A DNA stretch of 64,000 nucleotides from Mastigias papua (Eukaryota; Cnidaria; Scyphozoa; Rhizostomeae; Mastigiidae): the NCBI GenBank assembly GCA_964019165.1, contig OZ025270.1, forward strand, positions 5,649,144-5,713,143. Reading direction: 5' to 3'. Positions 45,919-55,470 of the stretch are shown piece by piece (positions within the stretch are counted from its first letter, which is position 1; every line of letters begins with the position of its first letter). A program made the position numbers and the translations under genes. The notes under the pieces were generated by a model. The model was not told the origin of the DNA and made no database searches. It was given only the letters and a program-made list of their open reading frames with translations.

Positions 45919-46060
45919 GGATTTATTCACTGTTTGCTTATGGTCATTATAATGGTCATTATCTTCAGCCAAGGGGGGCGTGTCTTGGTTAAAAGGGCGT
46001 GGCTGCACTCTATGATAGGTAGAGCATGGCCAACCAACTTTGTTCAGCTACGCCACTGAT

Positions 46061-46095
46061 TATAATCATAAGGATTTCTGATTGTACTCTCAACA
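46061..46095 (-). repeat. Copia LTR (5' LTR), second part
   Basis: The last 35 bases of the LTR, ending CTCAACA, followed by the target duplication TGGCA. Confidence 0.85.
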
Positions 46096-46100
46096 TGGCA

Positions 46101-46600
46101 TGGGGCTATGACACCTACCGATGTCTTTTTACAACTAAAATAATTAAAGAGCAACACAAGATTTTGTCGCGACCGCAGCGGGAAAAGACAAGTAATGATT
46201 TTTGATACAGCAATGAAAATTATATGTACCACCAGTTGATGGAAAGGAGAGGTATGACACTAGAAAATACCAGAAAAGAGACAATGATTAACTTTCAAGA
46301 AAGGTATTGGAATAATGTGTTCATAACAACAAGCTTTCCAGAATGCTGTCCATAGCTACTTCGTTTTCATTAAAATCATTGTCTCCTCATCGAGTTCTGA
46401 AATAGTACACTCAGCACCATCATTGAGCCCTGTCAAAAGACTGTGCCTAAGGTTCTTTTAAAAGATATTGCTGCTGTTTTGAGTCTGCACTTTCAAAGTG
46501 AAATCCCAGCTTGTTTGCACTGGCACAGTTCAGTCAGCCAGGAAATTGCAATTGCTGCTGCAAATGAATTCATTCTTTATTTCCAGAAACCACGACTGAA
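46101..46600. other. Non-coding stretch
   Basis: No frame, repeat or signal that I can support. The sequence from 46800 to 47946 is likewise featureless apart from short chance frames. Confidence 0.5.
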
Positions 46601-46619
46601 AGTGTAGAGTGCAAATTGA

Positions 46620-46792
46620 TATGCTGGCATGATTCTTTTCTTCTTTTATAAATTTGTCACATGCAGAAGCAAACAAAAAACACAGACCAATACAGACAAA
46701 AACCACTAAAGGAAAATTCAACCCCTCCACAGGGATTTGAACCCTGATCTCTTGAAATAAATCAAGAATGTTAGCCATTACACCACAGAGGG
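46620..46792 (-). repeat. tRNA-derived SINE or tRNA pseudogene
   Basis: On the - strand, 46792-46722 folds like a tRNA: a 7-bp acceptor stem (CCCTCTG with TGGAGGG), a D arm containing the A box TGGTGTAATGGCTA, a T arm CAGGGTTCAAATCCCTG with the B box GGTTCAAATCC. The anticodon loop is six or eight bases in every pairing I tried, so this is not a normal tRNA. About 100 bases of non-tRNA sequence follow. A SINE with an internal polymerase III promoter is the best reading; a second copy is needed to prove it. Confidence 0.5.
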
Positions 46793-48104
46793 TTCATTGT
46801 TGAGATCCTCCAATGGAACATGTCCAAGCTGCAACACATATAAATAAAATAAATTTTACACTAGAGACATGCAAATCACATACCTTGCAGAGCTGGGCAT
46901 GAAGTGAAAACTAATATGTCATAAATACCCATTTATTCAAACCTCTCAATAGTTGAATGGACAACTGACATGCTCCCCATCATCACACTCACTGCATAAT
47001 AATTTTCAAAATCCACTCCAGCATTCAGTTTGCACTAAGTGCAACTTATCTCTACTAGTGGGATGCACTGTGTGAACATGAATGTACTACATAGCTCAAT
47101 TTTATAGCATACCAGTTCTCTTCTAATGCTTCCTTACTGTGAGCCAACTCTGTCTGTTGTGGTTGGGCAGGTGGCAAAGAGTGCCTCAGTATCTTCCTGT
47201 TGGGACAGGAATGCAACCCTACTTTCTGAATTTACTTTTCTTAAGTGGTTACAATTAATTGGTAAGAGGCATGAATCAATGGTAATGGTGCATGATATGT
47301 AACAAGCATTAACATGACTATGATTGAATATCCAAATCACTATGAAAATTTGCTTTCAGATACTTGTAATCATTCCTGTAATTTGGAAGATCAAAATTGA
47401 TGAAATACTTGAGGAAATACATACCCAATCAAAGAAATCTACTTGCCTGATCCAATTAAAACAATATTGACTGTGCATGTCTATTAGGTGTTAGTTCTTG
47501 ATAAAAGTATCTCTCAGGCATCACTACTCAGAGTCATATTGATGGGAAAGCCTGATATAACTTCAAATCTCAGAGAAAGCCTGAAATTTCGTTAAATTCT
47601 CTACAACATTAAGAAATAATTGAAAGAAGTTAGAGAGTGATCTCACAGTCATTACCAGTTGTCTGACACACTCTCTGACTTACCATCATTTGAAAAGGAT
47701 TCTATTGGAGTTCATTCTCCAACTCATACATTTCTGAAGCACAATAAGATCCTGCTATTCCTTTAGAGTTCCAATAAACTAAGAGTAATAGTATGCTAGA
47801 AATCATAATTCTCTAAATCCTTCACAAATTCATCTGGATTTCATATCAATATGCTATAACAGCAAATCTCTGCTACTTCTGTTCAAAATCTGCAGGGGAA
47901 ATGTTCAATATTTGCACATATGATATGCCAAGTGCTGCCTTCTAAGCAGTATCTTTTAGTACAAGAATCGCGACAAGAAGTAAAGACATTTTATTGTCTT
48001 TGTAGATGTATTTTAATGTCGACAAATCATTCTAAATACGACATAACCGGTAGACCTAAGACCTAACAAGACATAATCAGTAAAATTTAAGACATAATCA
48101 AACG

Positions 48105-48132
48105 TTTCGACTCAATCATGAGCCATCATCAG
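48105..48132 (-). ncRNA. Hammerhead-like core in the left arm
   Basis: On the - strand: CTGATGA, a GGCTC/GAGTC stem with a six-base loop, then GAAA. These are the conserved hammerhead core words, and Penelope-like pseudo-LTRs are known to carry such ribozymes. I could not find a matching stem I, so catalytic activity is unproven. Confidence 0.4.
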
Positions 48133-48310
48133 TGAAGGGATGGAAGTTGCGAAAATATGGCCTTATATAGCCATGGGGGCGTGAATCAGGTCACGCACTA
48201 AGTAAATATCAATGAGGCGTGAGTAAGCTCACGTACGTATGTCAAAACAACCTAAAGGAAAAGCCAAACAGATAGGAAATGAACTAGCTACTTAAACAGA
48301 AAACAAACAA

Positions 48311-48442
48311 CTAGAAAAGGACTAAGGGAATGGAAGACTGTTGGGAGTTAAGGTTAGGTCTATCCTTTTGAATAAGAAGGCTTTCATAAATAAGGAGATC
48401 AAAAGCTTTATCACTTTTGGCAATGATCTTAAAGTCTTCCAT
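48311..48442 (-). pseudogene. Penelope-like polyprotein, last 43 codons
   Basis: The - strand frame carries FKIIAKSDKAFDLLIYESLL followed by a K-x-x-P-x-L-N-x-Q motif and the tail SIPLVLF before a TAG. This is the characteristic end of the GIY-YIG endonuclease domain of Penelope-like elements (the F-x-L-x-x-x-E-S-L-x-I-x-x-x-x-P-x-L-N block). Everything upstream, including the reverse transcriptase, is missing. The stop lies inside the inverted arm, so the arm begins within the coding region. Confidence 0.8.
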
Positions 48443-48650
48443 GGTACCATGGTTCCCTTAGTCCTTTTCTAGTTGTTTGTTTTCTGTTTAAGTAGCTAGT
48501 TCATTTCCTATCTGTTTGGCTTTTCCTTTAGGTTGTTTTGACATACGTACGTGAGCTTACTCACGCCTCATTGATATTTACTTAGTGCGTGACCTGATTC
48601 ACGCCCCCATGGCTATATAAGGCCATATTTTCGCAACTTCCATCCCTTCA

Positions 48651-48678
48651 CTGATGATGGCTCATGATTGAGTCGAAA
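48651..48678 (+). ncRNA. Hammerhead-like core in the right arm
   Basis: Same CTGATGA / GGCTC-loop-GAGTC / GAAA core as the left arm, in the opposite orientation. An ATGTC follows that could end a minimal stem III, but stem I is not found. Confidence 0.4.
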
Positions 48679-48872
48679 CGTTTGATTATGTCTTAAATTT
48701 TACTGATTATGTCTTGTTAGGTCTTAGGTCTACCGGTTATGTCGTATTTAGAATGATTTGTCGACATTAAAATACATCTACAAAGACAATAAAATGTCTT
48801 TACTTCTTGTCGCGATTCTTGTACTGAATTTCATCATTAAGCTGCGTTTTCCAACAACGAAATCAGTATCTT

Positions 48873-49804
48873 TTAAGTGACATATTCAATGGCTTTGTAT
48901 ATCGATTCAGCTGCATGGCTTGTTAGTGATGTTCTCATTCTTTTCAAAAGCTTAATTCGTGCTGCTGCACTTTTTGAAGTTTTTTGTAAGTGCTCGTTCA
49001 TATTCAGGCTAGCGTCCAAAATCACTCCAAGGTACTTGTAACTATTTACAACGTGTATCGAATGCTCATTCATCCAGATCTTTAAATCATTTATAGAGTG
49101 CAGCCTTTTGGCAGTACCAAAAAGCATGGCTTCCGTTTTTCCTTTTTTTAAATTTATGATAAGCCTGTTGTTCTCTAGACATTTTGCAATGTTTGCTATA
49201 TCACTTGTCAAAGCTTTCTCTACCTCACTAATGCTTTTTTGAGACACGTATATGACAGTGTCATCAGCATACATTTGGATGTTAAATACCTTGACAACTT
49301 TCGTTAGATCATTAATTTGTACGAGGAACAATCGAGGTCCCAGAATTGAGCCCTGAGGTACTCCATATTTAACTAACTGGCATGAAGATTTTGAATTGCC
49401 ACATTGAACAAAATGGTATCGATCTTGCAGATAGCTTTTAACCCAAGACAGTTCTGTACCATTGATGCAATAATAGGGAAGTTTTTCAGGATTATTGAAT
49501 GGTCAACAGCATCGAAAGCTTTTTGCAAATCAACGAAGATAGCTCCTGTTAATTTTCCATGATCCATTGCTCTTCGAATATTATCTGTGAGCAGTGCGAC
49601 GGCAAGTTCTGTGTTATATCTCTTTCTGAAGCCACATTGGCATGATGTTAACATTTTATTATTTTCTAGATAGTCAGCTATTTGTTCGTAGGCAACTCTT
49701 TCTAATATTTTGGTTAAAGCAGGTAGTACTAATATTGGACGATAATTTTCAGGCAATTTTTTATTTCCAGACTTGTGAAGTGGGATAACTTTTGCAATCT
49801 TCAA
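48873..49804 (-). pseudogene. LINE reverse-transcriptase fragment
   Basis: A non-LTR reverse transcriptase on the - strand. It starts AKVIPLHKSGNKKLPENYRP, has FVDLQKAFDAVDHSI, then after a one-base slip near 49470 YGVPQGSILGP and NIQMYADDTVIYVS (catalytic box), and runs to HVVNSYKYLGVILD and LKRMRTSL. There is no endonuclease or ORF1 upstream, so it is a truncated copy. The Penelope-like element sits against its 3' end. It is a different LINE family from the one at 20745-24548. Confidence 0.85.
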
Positions 49805-51419
49805 TTTATTAGGAACTAAAGATTGTTCAGAAGATGATGACTAAGATCCATAGGTGAAGGTCTGCCATTATGGAAGTGTGAAATGTAAAAATACAAAATG
49901 TTGAAATGTGAACAAAATGGATTTGGACTTGGTCATGATGATTATTATTCTCGTTGTGGACGAAACTCTACTGTAGATGTTGAGCTAAGGCGATGTGATC
50001 TTCTGTGATGGCTGCGAGCGGTCTTTAAGTCGTTGTCGAATCAGAATCATCTTGCAGAGAGTAGACAGCTTTGGTATACCATATTTAATGGAACTATTTA
50101 ACCTAATGTCTATCTATATACATGGCTCGGCTGGGTGACATACGTCCCCGCCATGGCTCTAAGTTGTACTCATCTCATTTCTATTCCATCTCTATGTAAC
50201 TCTCTTCCCAACTCAATTCTAGCTCTATTCCAACTCTCTTCCAACTCTTTCTCCTTTAACTTAATACATGAGGGCTATATATACTTATTAACACCTAATG
50301 TTGTGTCAGCAGTTTTGCTGTTAACCAACTAACGATTACGATGCAGATTTCAATCCAAAAGAAGCATTGCGTAATACTGGCTCTTTCTAGACTTTCTTAG
50401 ACAATAGATAGGAATGCTGTGTAATGCTCGGTCATGTAGCTAATCTAACGGAATGATGTCAAGGCTATATTTATGCATATTGCAATGACAACAATACTGA
50501 ATCCTAAACTCGATGCTATGAAGTACTATTATTGATATATGCGTCCTAACCTAATCTCGTAAACTAACGTAACCTTAAAACTAGCAATAATACTGGCTCT
50601 ACCCCATGGAGCCTCGACGAAACAACTAATACAATAAACGCCAAATGGCACTCCTCAGTCTTTCCCAAGCACTGAGAGTCCAAGTGCGATAAACAACACT
50701 AAATGCGGAATACGAATATAGACACGAGTGCTTTCGCAAGCCGCTCTGTCTTCGGCCTAGTTAACAAGGTGTTAGTTTTATATAAAATCTATCCAAACAT
50801 TTTGACTAAAACCTATGAACTAAATTAGCAGTATTACAGAAGCATGCAATAAATAGCACCCAATCAGCTAAAGCCTTCACATGTCTCGGTCAATCAGAAG
50901 TCAGTAGACAAAGTTAGAAAGGATTTCTATTTTTCAGCCTCTCCGGGAAAAGTGACAGGGGCGGATCCAGGGTAATGCACAAGCCTTACGTAAGGCATTC
51001 GAATTTCGAGAAAACTCTTCGTAAGTCCCCCCGCAGCATCGTGGGGATCTTTGTGTATCCCCGTACCTGATCTCGTCATCACTTTTGTGCTGAGTGCTGA
51101 GAACGAATTGAGCATTCCATATTTGGCTCATCGCTTATTGTGTATGAATTGTAGCCTGTCAGAGTACTATTGTGCTGCGATAGGAGACAATTGTAAGGCG
51201 CTCTAAATCGATTGTGATGCAGTAGAATCTATTGTGCAGCATTACGAGTTTGATGTGCTGCACAAACCATTGTCGAGAATTTGAGATGCTGCACAATCAT
51301 CTGACATCTGAGATAAAAGAAAACAATTTTGAAATCAAATCACCAGAAATCTGCACTATTGTTAAGTTTTGCTGCACGATTGTCAGGCTCTGCTGCACGA
51401 TTTTAGTTGTCGCTGCACA
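49805..51419. other. Non-coding stretch with degenerate GCTGCACAATT words
   Basis: No protein frame that I recognise. A single hAT-like terminus CAGGGGCGGATCCAGG lies at 50956-50971 without a visible partner. From about 51160 to 51425 the word GCTGCAC(A/G)A recurs about six times at irregular spacing. Confidence 0.5.
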
Positions 51420-51712
51420 ATTTTCCAATCAAACGAGACTTACCTGTAAGTGATGTTTGATTGTGATTCTATGATTCATCGGCTAGGAGCGAAGGAGGTG
51501 TACGAGAGAGAGCGCGGTAGTTCATGCAACCAGTCTTCAGCGCAGCAATGGATCAATGACACACAAAGCGAAGGAGGCCTGTTAGGGAGGGCCCAAACAT
51601 TAGAAAAAGTACAAAAAGGGCTGGGCGTACACCTCCTTCGCTCCTAGCCGATGAATCATAGAATCACAATCAAACATCACTTACAGGTAAGTCTCGTTTG
51701 ATTGGAAAATTC
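51420..51712. repeat. Inverted repeat with palindromic arms beyond the DIRS 3' end
   Basis: Arms of about 84 bp (51420-51503 and 51628-51712) are near-perfect inverted copies around a 125-bp spacer. Each arm contains a nested palindrome: CAATCAAAC, three bases, ACTTAC, CT, GTAAGT, three bases, GTTTGATTG. It lies just past the tyrosine-recombinase gene, so it may be a terminal or internal complementary repeat of the DIRS element; an independent foldback element is the alternative. Confidence 0.7.
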
Positions 51713-51873
51713 TATTTCATCATCGGCCCCGTCGCTACGGAGGAGTACGAGAATTTAGAGGTCATCGAACCATTGATGGGACAAACACCAACCCATCAGC
51801 TATATATTTTTACTTTTTTGCAGTAATCCTAAAGGATTTATCTTCAACATAACTATGCAAAATAGCACCTGGT

Positions 51874-52636
51874 CTAAACTACAGAACTATCAGCAACAAG
51901 CAAAGCATGTCCAAAATTAAATGAATTGTACAAAGGAAGATTATAAAACCGTTGAAATGTTTGCTCTTGCGTCCATCCTGCAGCAATCATCACTTCCTTC
52001 AGATCGAAGTTCTTTCTTACAAGGCTCCACTTGGAAGCCGCACGGTTACTGTGACATGAGTATTTAGAAGTGTCAATGCCTACTTGTTCCAAAACCTTGC
52101 GACACCATCGTGAAATTGTGTCCTTTGAAACAGCCGAATGAGGACGCACAAAACTAATCAACAGTTGTTTCTGATCAACTCGAAAAGATGAGGTACGATC
52201 TAAATATTCTTTCAAATGTCTGTAAATACAAAGGGGAGGTTCAATATCATATTTGATAAAACGTAGAGGCTTTTGATGGACACCAGGACGGGTGTGTTTT
52301 AGCTTTTCCACAATGTGAAAAGTATATTCAGTTTCAGTAACATCCATGTGTTCAACGTTAAGGCAGTGTATCGTTTGACAACGCTGTCCACTTAATAAGC
52401 ATAATAAAAACGCAATACGACAAGTCAAGTCTTTCAAGGATAGCTCATCAACTGGTGGTTGAGAGCGAAAAAAGTCAAAGATTTGCTTAACATCCCAAAT
52501 CGAATGATGTCTTGGTAATGAAGGCCGTAGCTGAAACACCCCTTTCATAAAACGTTTTACAACTGGTAACTGACCGAATGGAACTGGCAGCCCTTCAAAG
52601 TTACAGAAACACGATAATGCACTCCTCGCAATATTT
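51874..52636 (-). pseudogene. DIRS tyrosine recombinase, catalytic part
   Basis: The C-terminal catalytic domain that would integrate the circular cDNA. Visible motifs are LSGQRCQTIHCL (first Arg), KHTRPG, YSCHSNRAASKW (the His-x-x-Arg box) and AAGWTQEQTFQRFYNL (the Trp/His position and the nucleophilic Tyr). The N-terminal side begins ARSALSCFCNFEGLPVPFGQ next to the hAT insertion. The frame is open from 52548 to the stop at 51874. Confidence 0.85.
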
Positions 52637-52644
52637 ATAGTACT

Positions 52645-54047
52645 CAGAGGCGGATCCAGGCGGTCGCAACACCCGCACTGGCGAAGGTCAGATTTTCTAA
52701 TTGCACATTAGCTGTCAAAGATATCTGTGTATAGAAACTACCATTCATTCTTATTTGACAATAATCATATCAAAACCTCACTATCTATCAACAGCCCCAT
52801 TTCGTACCCGTGGTAACATTATCTGTTGTTTATCTTTGGCAATACTTGTTATTGTACGTTGTTTGTGGGTTCCTCTCAACTATTGTTGGTTTGGGTGATC
52901 CCCAAATCATAAATTACACAGAGCCAATCATTGTGTGCGACCTTCACATAAAATTAGCATTTACTTATCTGTGCGTGCGCAGAGAAATAGTACGTGAAAA
53001 GTGTACCCCCAAAAGCTGTGCGAACTTCGGAATGGATGGTGCTATTAGTACGTCAAAAATCAATAGGAAAGTGTATGGAGAAAATGGTTGTGCGAATGTG
53101 GCGAAGGTAGAGGCGATGGATGTTATATGGAAGAGAGCGGGGGACAACCCTAAACTACCTGTCTTGATAACCCTCTCTTCCGCTAGGATATCTTGTGCGT
53201 ACAGTTTGCCCAATTCTCCCAAATATCCAGCTGACGGGATTCAATTGCAAATTGAGGAAGCGGCATGAATCTATGAAGGTCTATTAGCAGTCTCCATATG
53301 AGATGTGAATGGCTCTACAAACACTTATACCAAAGACGATAGCAGCCCAATACTGTAGCTATTCTATTCGTAGTTGTGGCATTTGTTGCCATCGATTTCA
53401 GTTGGGCATGCATGGTAAGCACTTGGATAACCATCGATTTCTGTAGGAAGTGTAGACCAAGCTCCCGTTTTGTTACAACAACGATGTATGCCAAGGCTGC
53501 AAGTCGATAGCACTCAGTGGAAGGTTAATTAGTAACAGCATTTCTAAATGTTGAACGAATACCCCTAGGCCTGGACCGTAGTGGGCTACTCGTTGTCAGA
53601 ATTATTTATCTGCAATTCTCACCAGCTGACAATTCGATTTTGCTTACAAATATTTATCAGAAAGCTAACTAGACCTCAATGTGTACTCAATTTACCTTAT
53701 GGGGAAGGTGTCATTATCGGGTGATGTTTACTGGAAAGAAATTATTACTTTTTTGGCATAAGAAAGTGGTCAATAAGAAAATAGTGCTCTAAGGTTTCGG
53801 GTAGAAATCGCTTCAATAGTTCCTACTCCTTGCTGCTGACTGAAAATGAAAAATCATTGCATTTATTATGTAGATGTTACGGGCTCTCTCTGCTTTACAT
53901 GGGGTTGTACTAGGTAGCAGTATTGGGGTGGGAATAGAGACTCTGCAGGTGTGGTTTGTAGGTGTGGCTTATGGGTGTGGTTATTTGGGCGTGGCGCTTA
54001 TTTCGCACATTGTGCGAATGTCAAGATTTGTCCTGGATCCGCCTCTG
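52645..54047. mobile_element. Non-autonomous hAT element, 8-bp TSD ATAGTACT
   Basis: 1403 bp with perfect inverted ends CAGAGGCGGATCCAGG and CCTGGATCCGCCTCTG. ATAGTACT is duplicated exactly at 52637-52644 and 54048-54055. No transposase frame is present; interior frames of up to 152 codons are not recognisable. The ends match those of the hAT relic at 24816, so both belong to one family. Confidence 0.92.
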
Positions 54048-54055
54048 ATAGTACT

Positions 54056-54484
54056 AAACGATAAACCTTGGCTATATAAAAAAGTAAGGAAATCCAGAGC
54101 ATTGGCAGTTGATGGAGAAAAAGGATCATAATCATTCAAAGAGCAGTATTCTAGCCACTTCTGTAGATACGTATTATACTGCTTTTTAGTTGAATCACGC
54201 CATGCTGCCATAATTATGTCAACTGAGGGGGAAGATAGGCCTTGTCTGGCGAAACGTTGCCTGACACTAGACAAACCATTAAATGCAGGCTGCGATATAG
54301 AGGATGTAACATATCTGTCCATCCCGAAAGAGACAATAAGTTTTAGCTGGACTTTAGACACACCGACGGAGGTGCAAGTAGGCGTAGCAGGTGAGGGTAC
54401 CATATTTATGTAGGCCATTTTGGTACTACAATTACTCCCGTTGCTGAATCGCTCCGAATTTTTTGCAATACCTGAAGTATGCAA
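54056..54484 (-). pseudogene. DIRS tyrosine recombinase, N-terminal core-binding part
   Basis: The frame contains VRQRFARQGLSSPSVDIIMA, WRDSTKKQYNTYLQKWLEYC and LDFLTFLYSQGLSFSTI, the helical core-binding domain seen in DIRS recombinases. It starts inside the end of the RT/RNase H frame, in a different frame, as in other DIRS elements. The hAT insertion follows directly after SFSTI; the catalytic part resumes at 52636. Confidence 0.8.
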
Positions 54485-55226
54485 CTAAAAGGTGGAAACC
54501 AATAGAACTTAAGATCAAACCACGAAATCGAAAATGCATCAATAGAAGATGCATAGGGATCTAGCCGCAAAGAGCAATATTTAGCAAATTGTGCATTGAG
54601 CCTAGTGGCGAAAAGATCAATGTCTGGCTCATAATTCAGTATAATTAAAGCTTGTTTCAGACATTTGGGATTTAGCATCCATTCTGCATCGGGATTAGCA
54701 AAAATACGCGACTCCCTATCAGCACTAACATTCTAAACTCCAGGGATATGGAATGCTGTCAAAAGAATGTTATGTGTTTGACAAAATCCCCAAATCTGAA
54801 CTGCAATAGAATTACAATTAGAGCTGCGAGTAGTACCCTTTTTATTAATTGTGCATACTGCGGCGCTGTTGTCAAGCATAAGACGGATATTTATGTTGTT
54901 AATTGTATCTTTGAAACTTCTAACTGCATAAAATGCAGCTAAGAGTTCTAATGTATTTATATGTAATTGTGATTCTTTGTAGGACCATTTTCCACCAGTC
55001 GTGATATTTGTCATAGCTGCCCCCCGGCCTTGCAAAGATGCATCTGAATAGATTGTATAAACAAAAGGAGTTTTTCCTATTATCCCATCACTATGTGGCA
55101 AATCCTGTAACCACCAGTCAATGTCTTGAATAGCAGAATCACTTAAAGTCATCATTTCGTCAAAATTTCTTTTTGAAATCTGCAATGCCTTAACTTTGTC
55201 TTGTTCCAAACACCTGTAATGAGCGT
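54406..55226 (-). pseudogene. DIRS RNase H and C-terminal pol region
   Basis: RNase H motifs: YTIYSDASLQGRGAAM (first Asp), HINTLELLAAFYAV (Glu), IRLMLDNSAAVCTI (second Asp). An in-frame TAG at 54733-54735 follows FHIPGV. The frame then continues through SADRESRIF, DLFATRLNAQFAKY and GVIVVPKWPT, the conserved end of DIRS pol. On its upstream side the frame is cut by the BEL/Pao insertion at 55227. Confidence 0.85.
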
Positions 55227-55431
55227 TGTCAAATATTCATTGAGGACTGGGCTCTAGTGCGCAGAGTGCACTTAGCAAGGACTGGACAATAGTTTTATTC
55301 ATTCGGTTTTCACAGTAATACGTTAACGTCATGCTTACAGTTGTTCATTATAAACGTTTTGTATATAGTTCTATTAATATGTTTTGTATATATTTCTGAA
55401 CTAAGTCGTCTCTATTCGCACGTTCTACACA
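55227..55431 (+). repeat. BEL/Pao copy 2, left LTR
   Basis: Starts TGTCAAATATTC and ends GTTCTACACA. The primer-binding site begins within TTGGTGCCGTGACCAGGAT at 55434. Confidence 0.95.
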
Positions 55432-55470
55432 AATTGGTGCCGTGACCAGGATCTGGATTGTTGCTTAACA

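Larger units (their letters stand above)
39951..46058. mobile_element. DNA transposon with CAGTGGCGTAGCT ends, in the copia LTR
   Basis: Starts CAGTGGCGTAGCTAGC and ends AGCTACGCCACTG, a 13-bp terminal inverted repeat. The LTR sequence on either side overlaps by AT, so the target duplication is AT, or 2 bp. After removing the nested BEL/Pao element the host element is about 1.4 kb, non-coding and non-autonomous. Its left part (39970-40460) has at least eight copies of GTCATGCT or its complement, probably subterminal binding sites for a transposase. Superfamily uncertain; the 2-bp AT duplication argues against hAT. Confidence 0.7.
33181..46095 (-). mobile_element. Ty1/copia retrotransposon with two nested insertions
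   Basis: A copia element on the - strand. The left LTR (33181-33362) and the split right LTR (39804-39950 plus 46061-46095) differ at five positions of about 182 (near 2.7 percent). The target duplication TGGCA lies at 33176-33180 and 46096-46100. Without the insertions at 36609-39197 and 39951-46058 the element would be about 4.2 kb, a normal copia length. Confidence 0.9.
47959..48863 (-). mobile_element. Truncated Penelope-like element with inverted pseudo-LTRs
   Basis: About 905 bp flanked by the 12-bp target duplication CAGTATCTTTTA (47947-47958 and 48864-48875). Near-perfect inverted arms of 372 bp (47959-48330 and 48453-48824) flank a spacer that encodes the last residues of a Penelope-like polyprotein on the - strand. 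Heavily 5'-truncated copies with inverted pseudo-LTRs are typical of this class. Confidence 0.85.

Noticed and set aside
46722..46792. Functional tRNA gene
   Set aside because: The anticodon loop has six or eight bases in every fold tried, so a SINE head or pseudogene is more likely.
52810..53268. 152-codon frame inside the non-autonomous hAT
   Set aside because: No transposase motif and no recognisable family; the element ends match a hAT whose transposase lies elsewhere.
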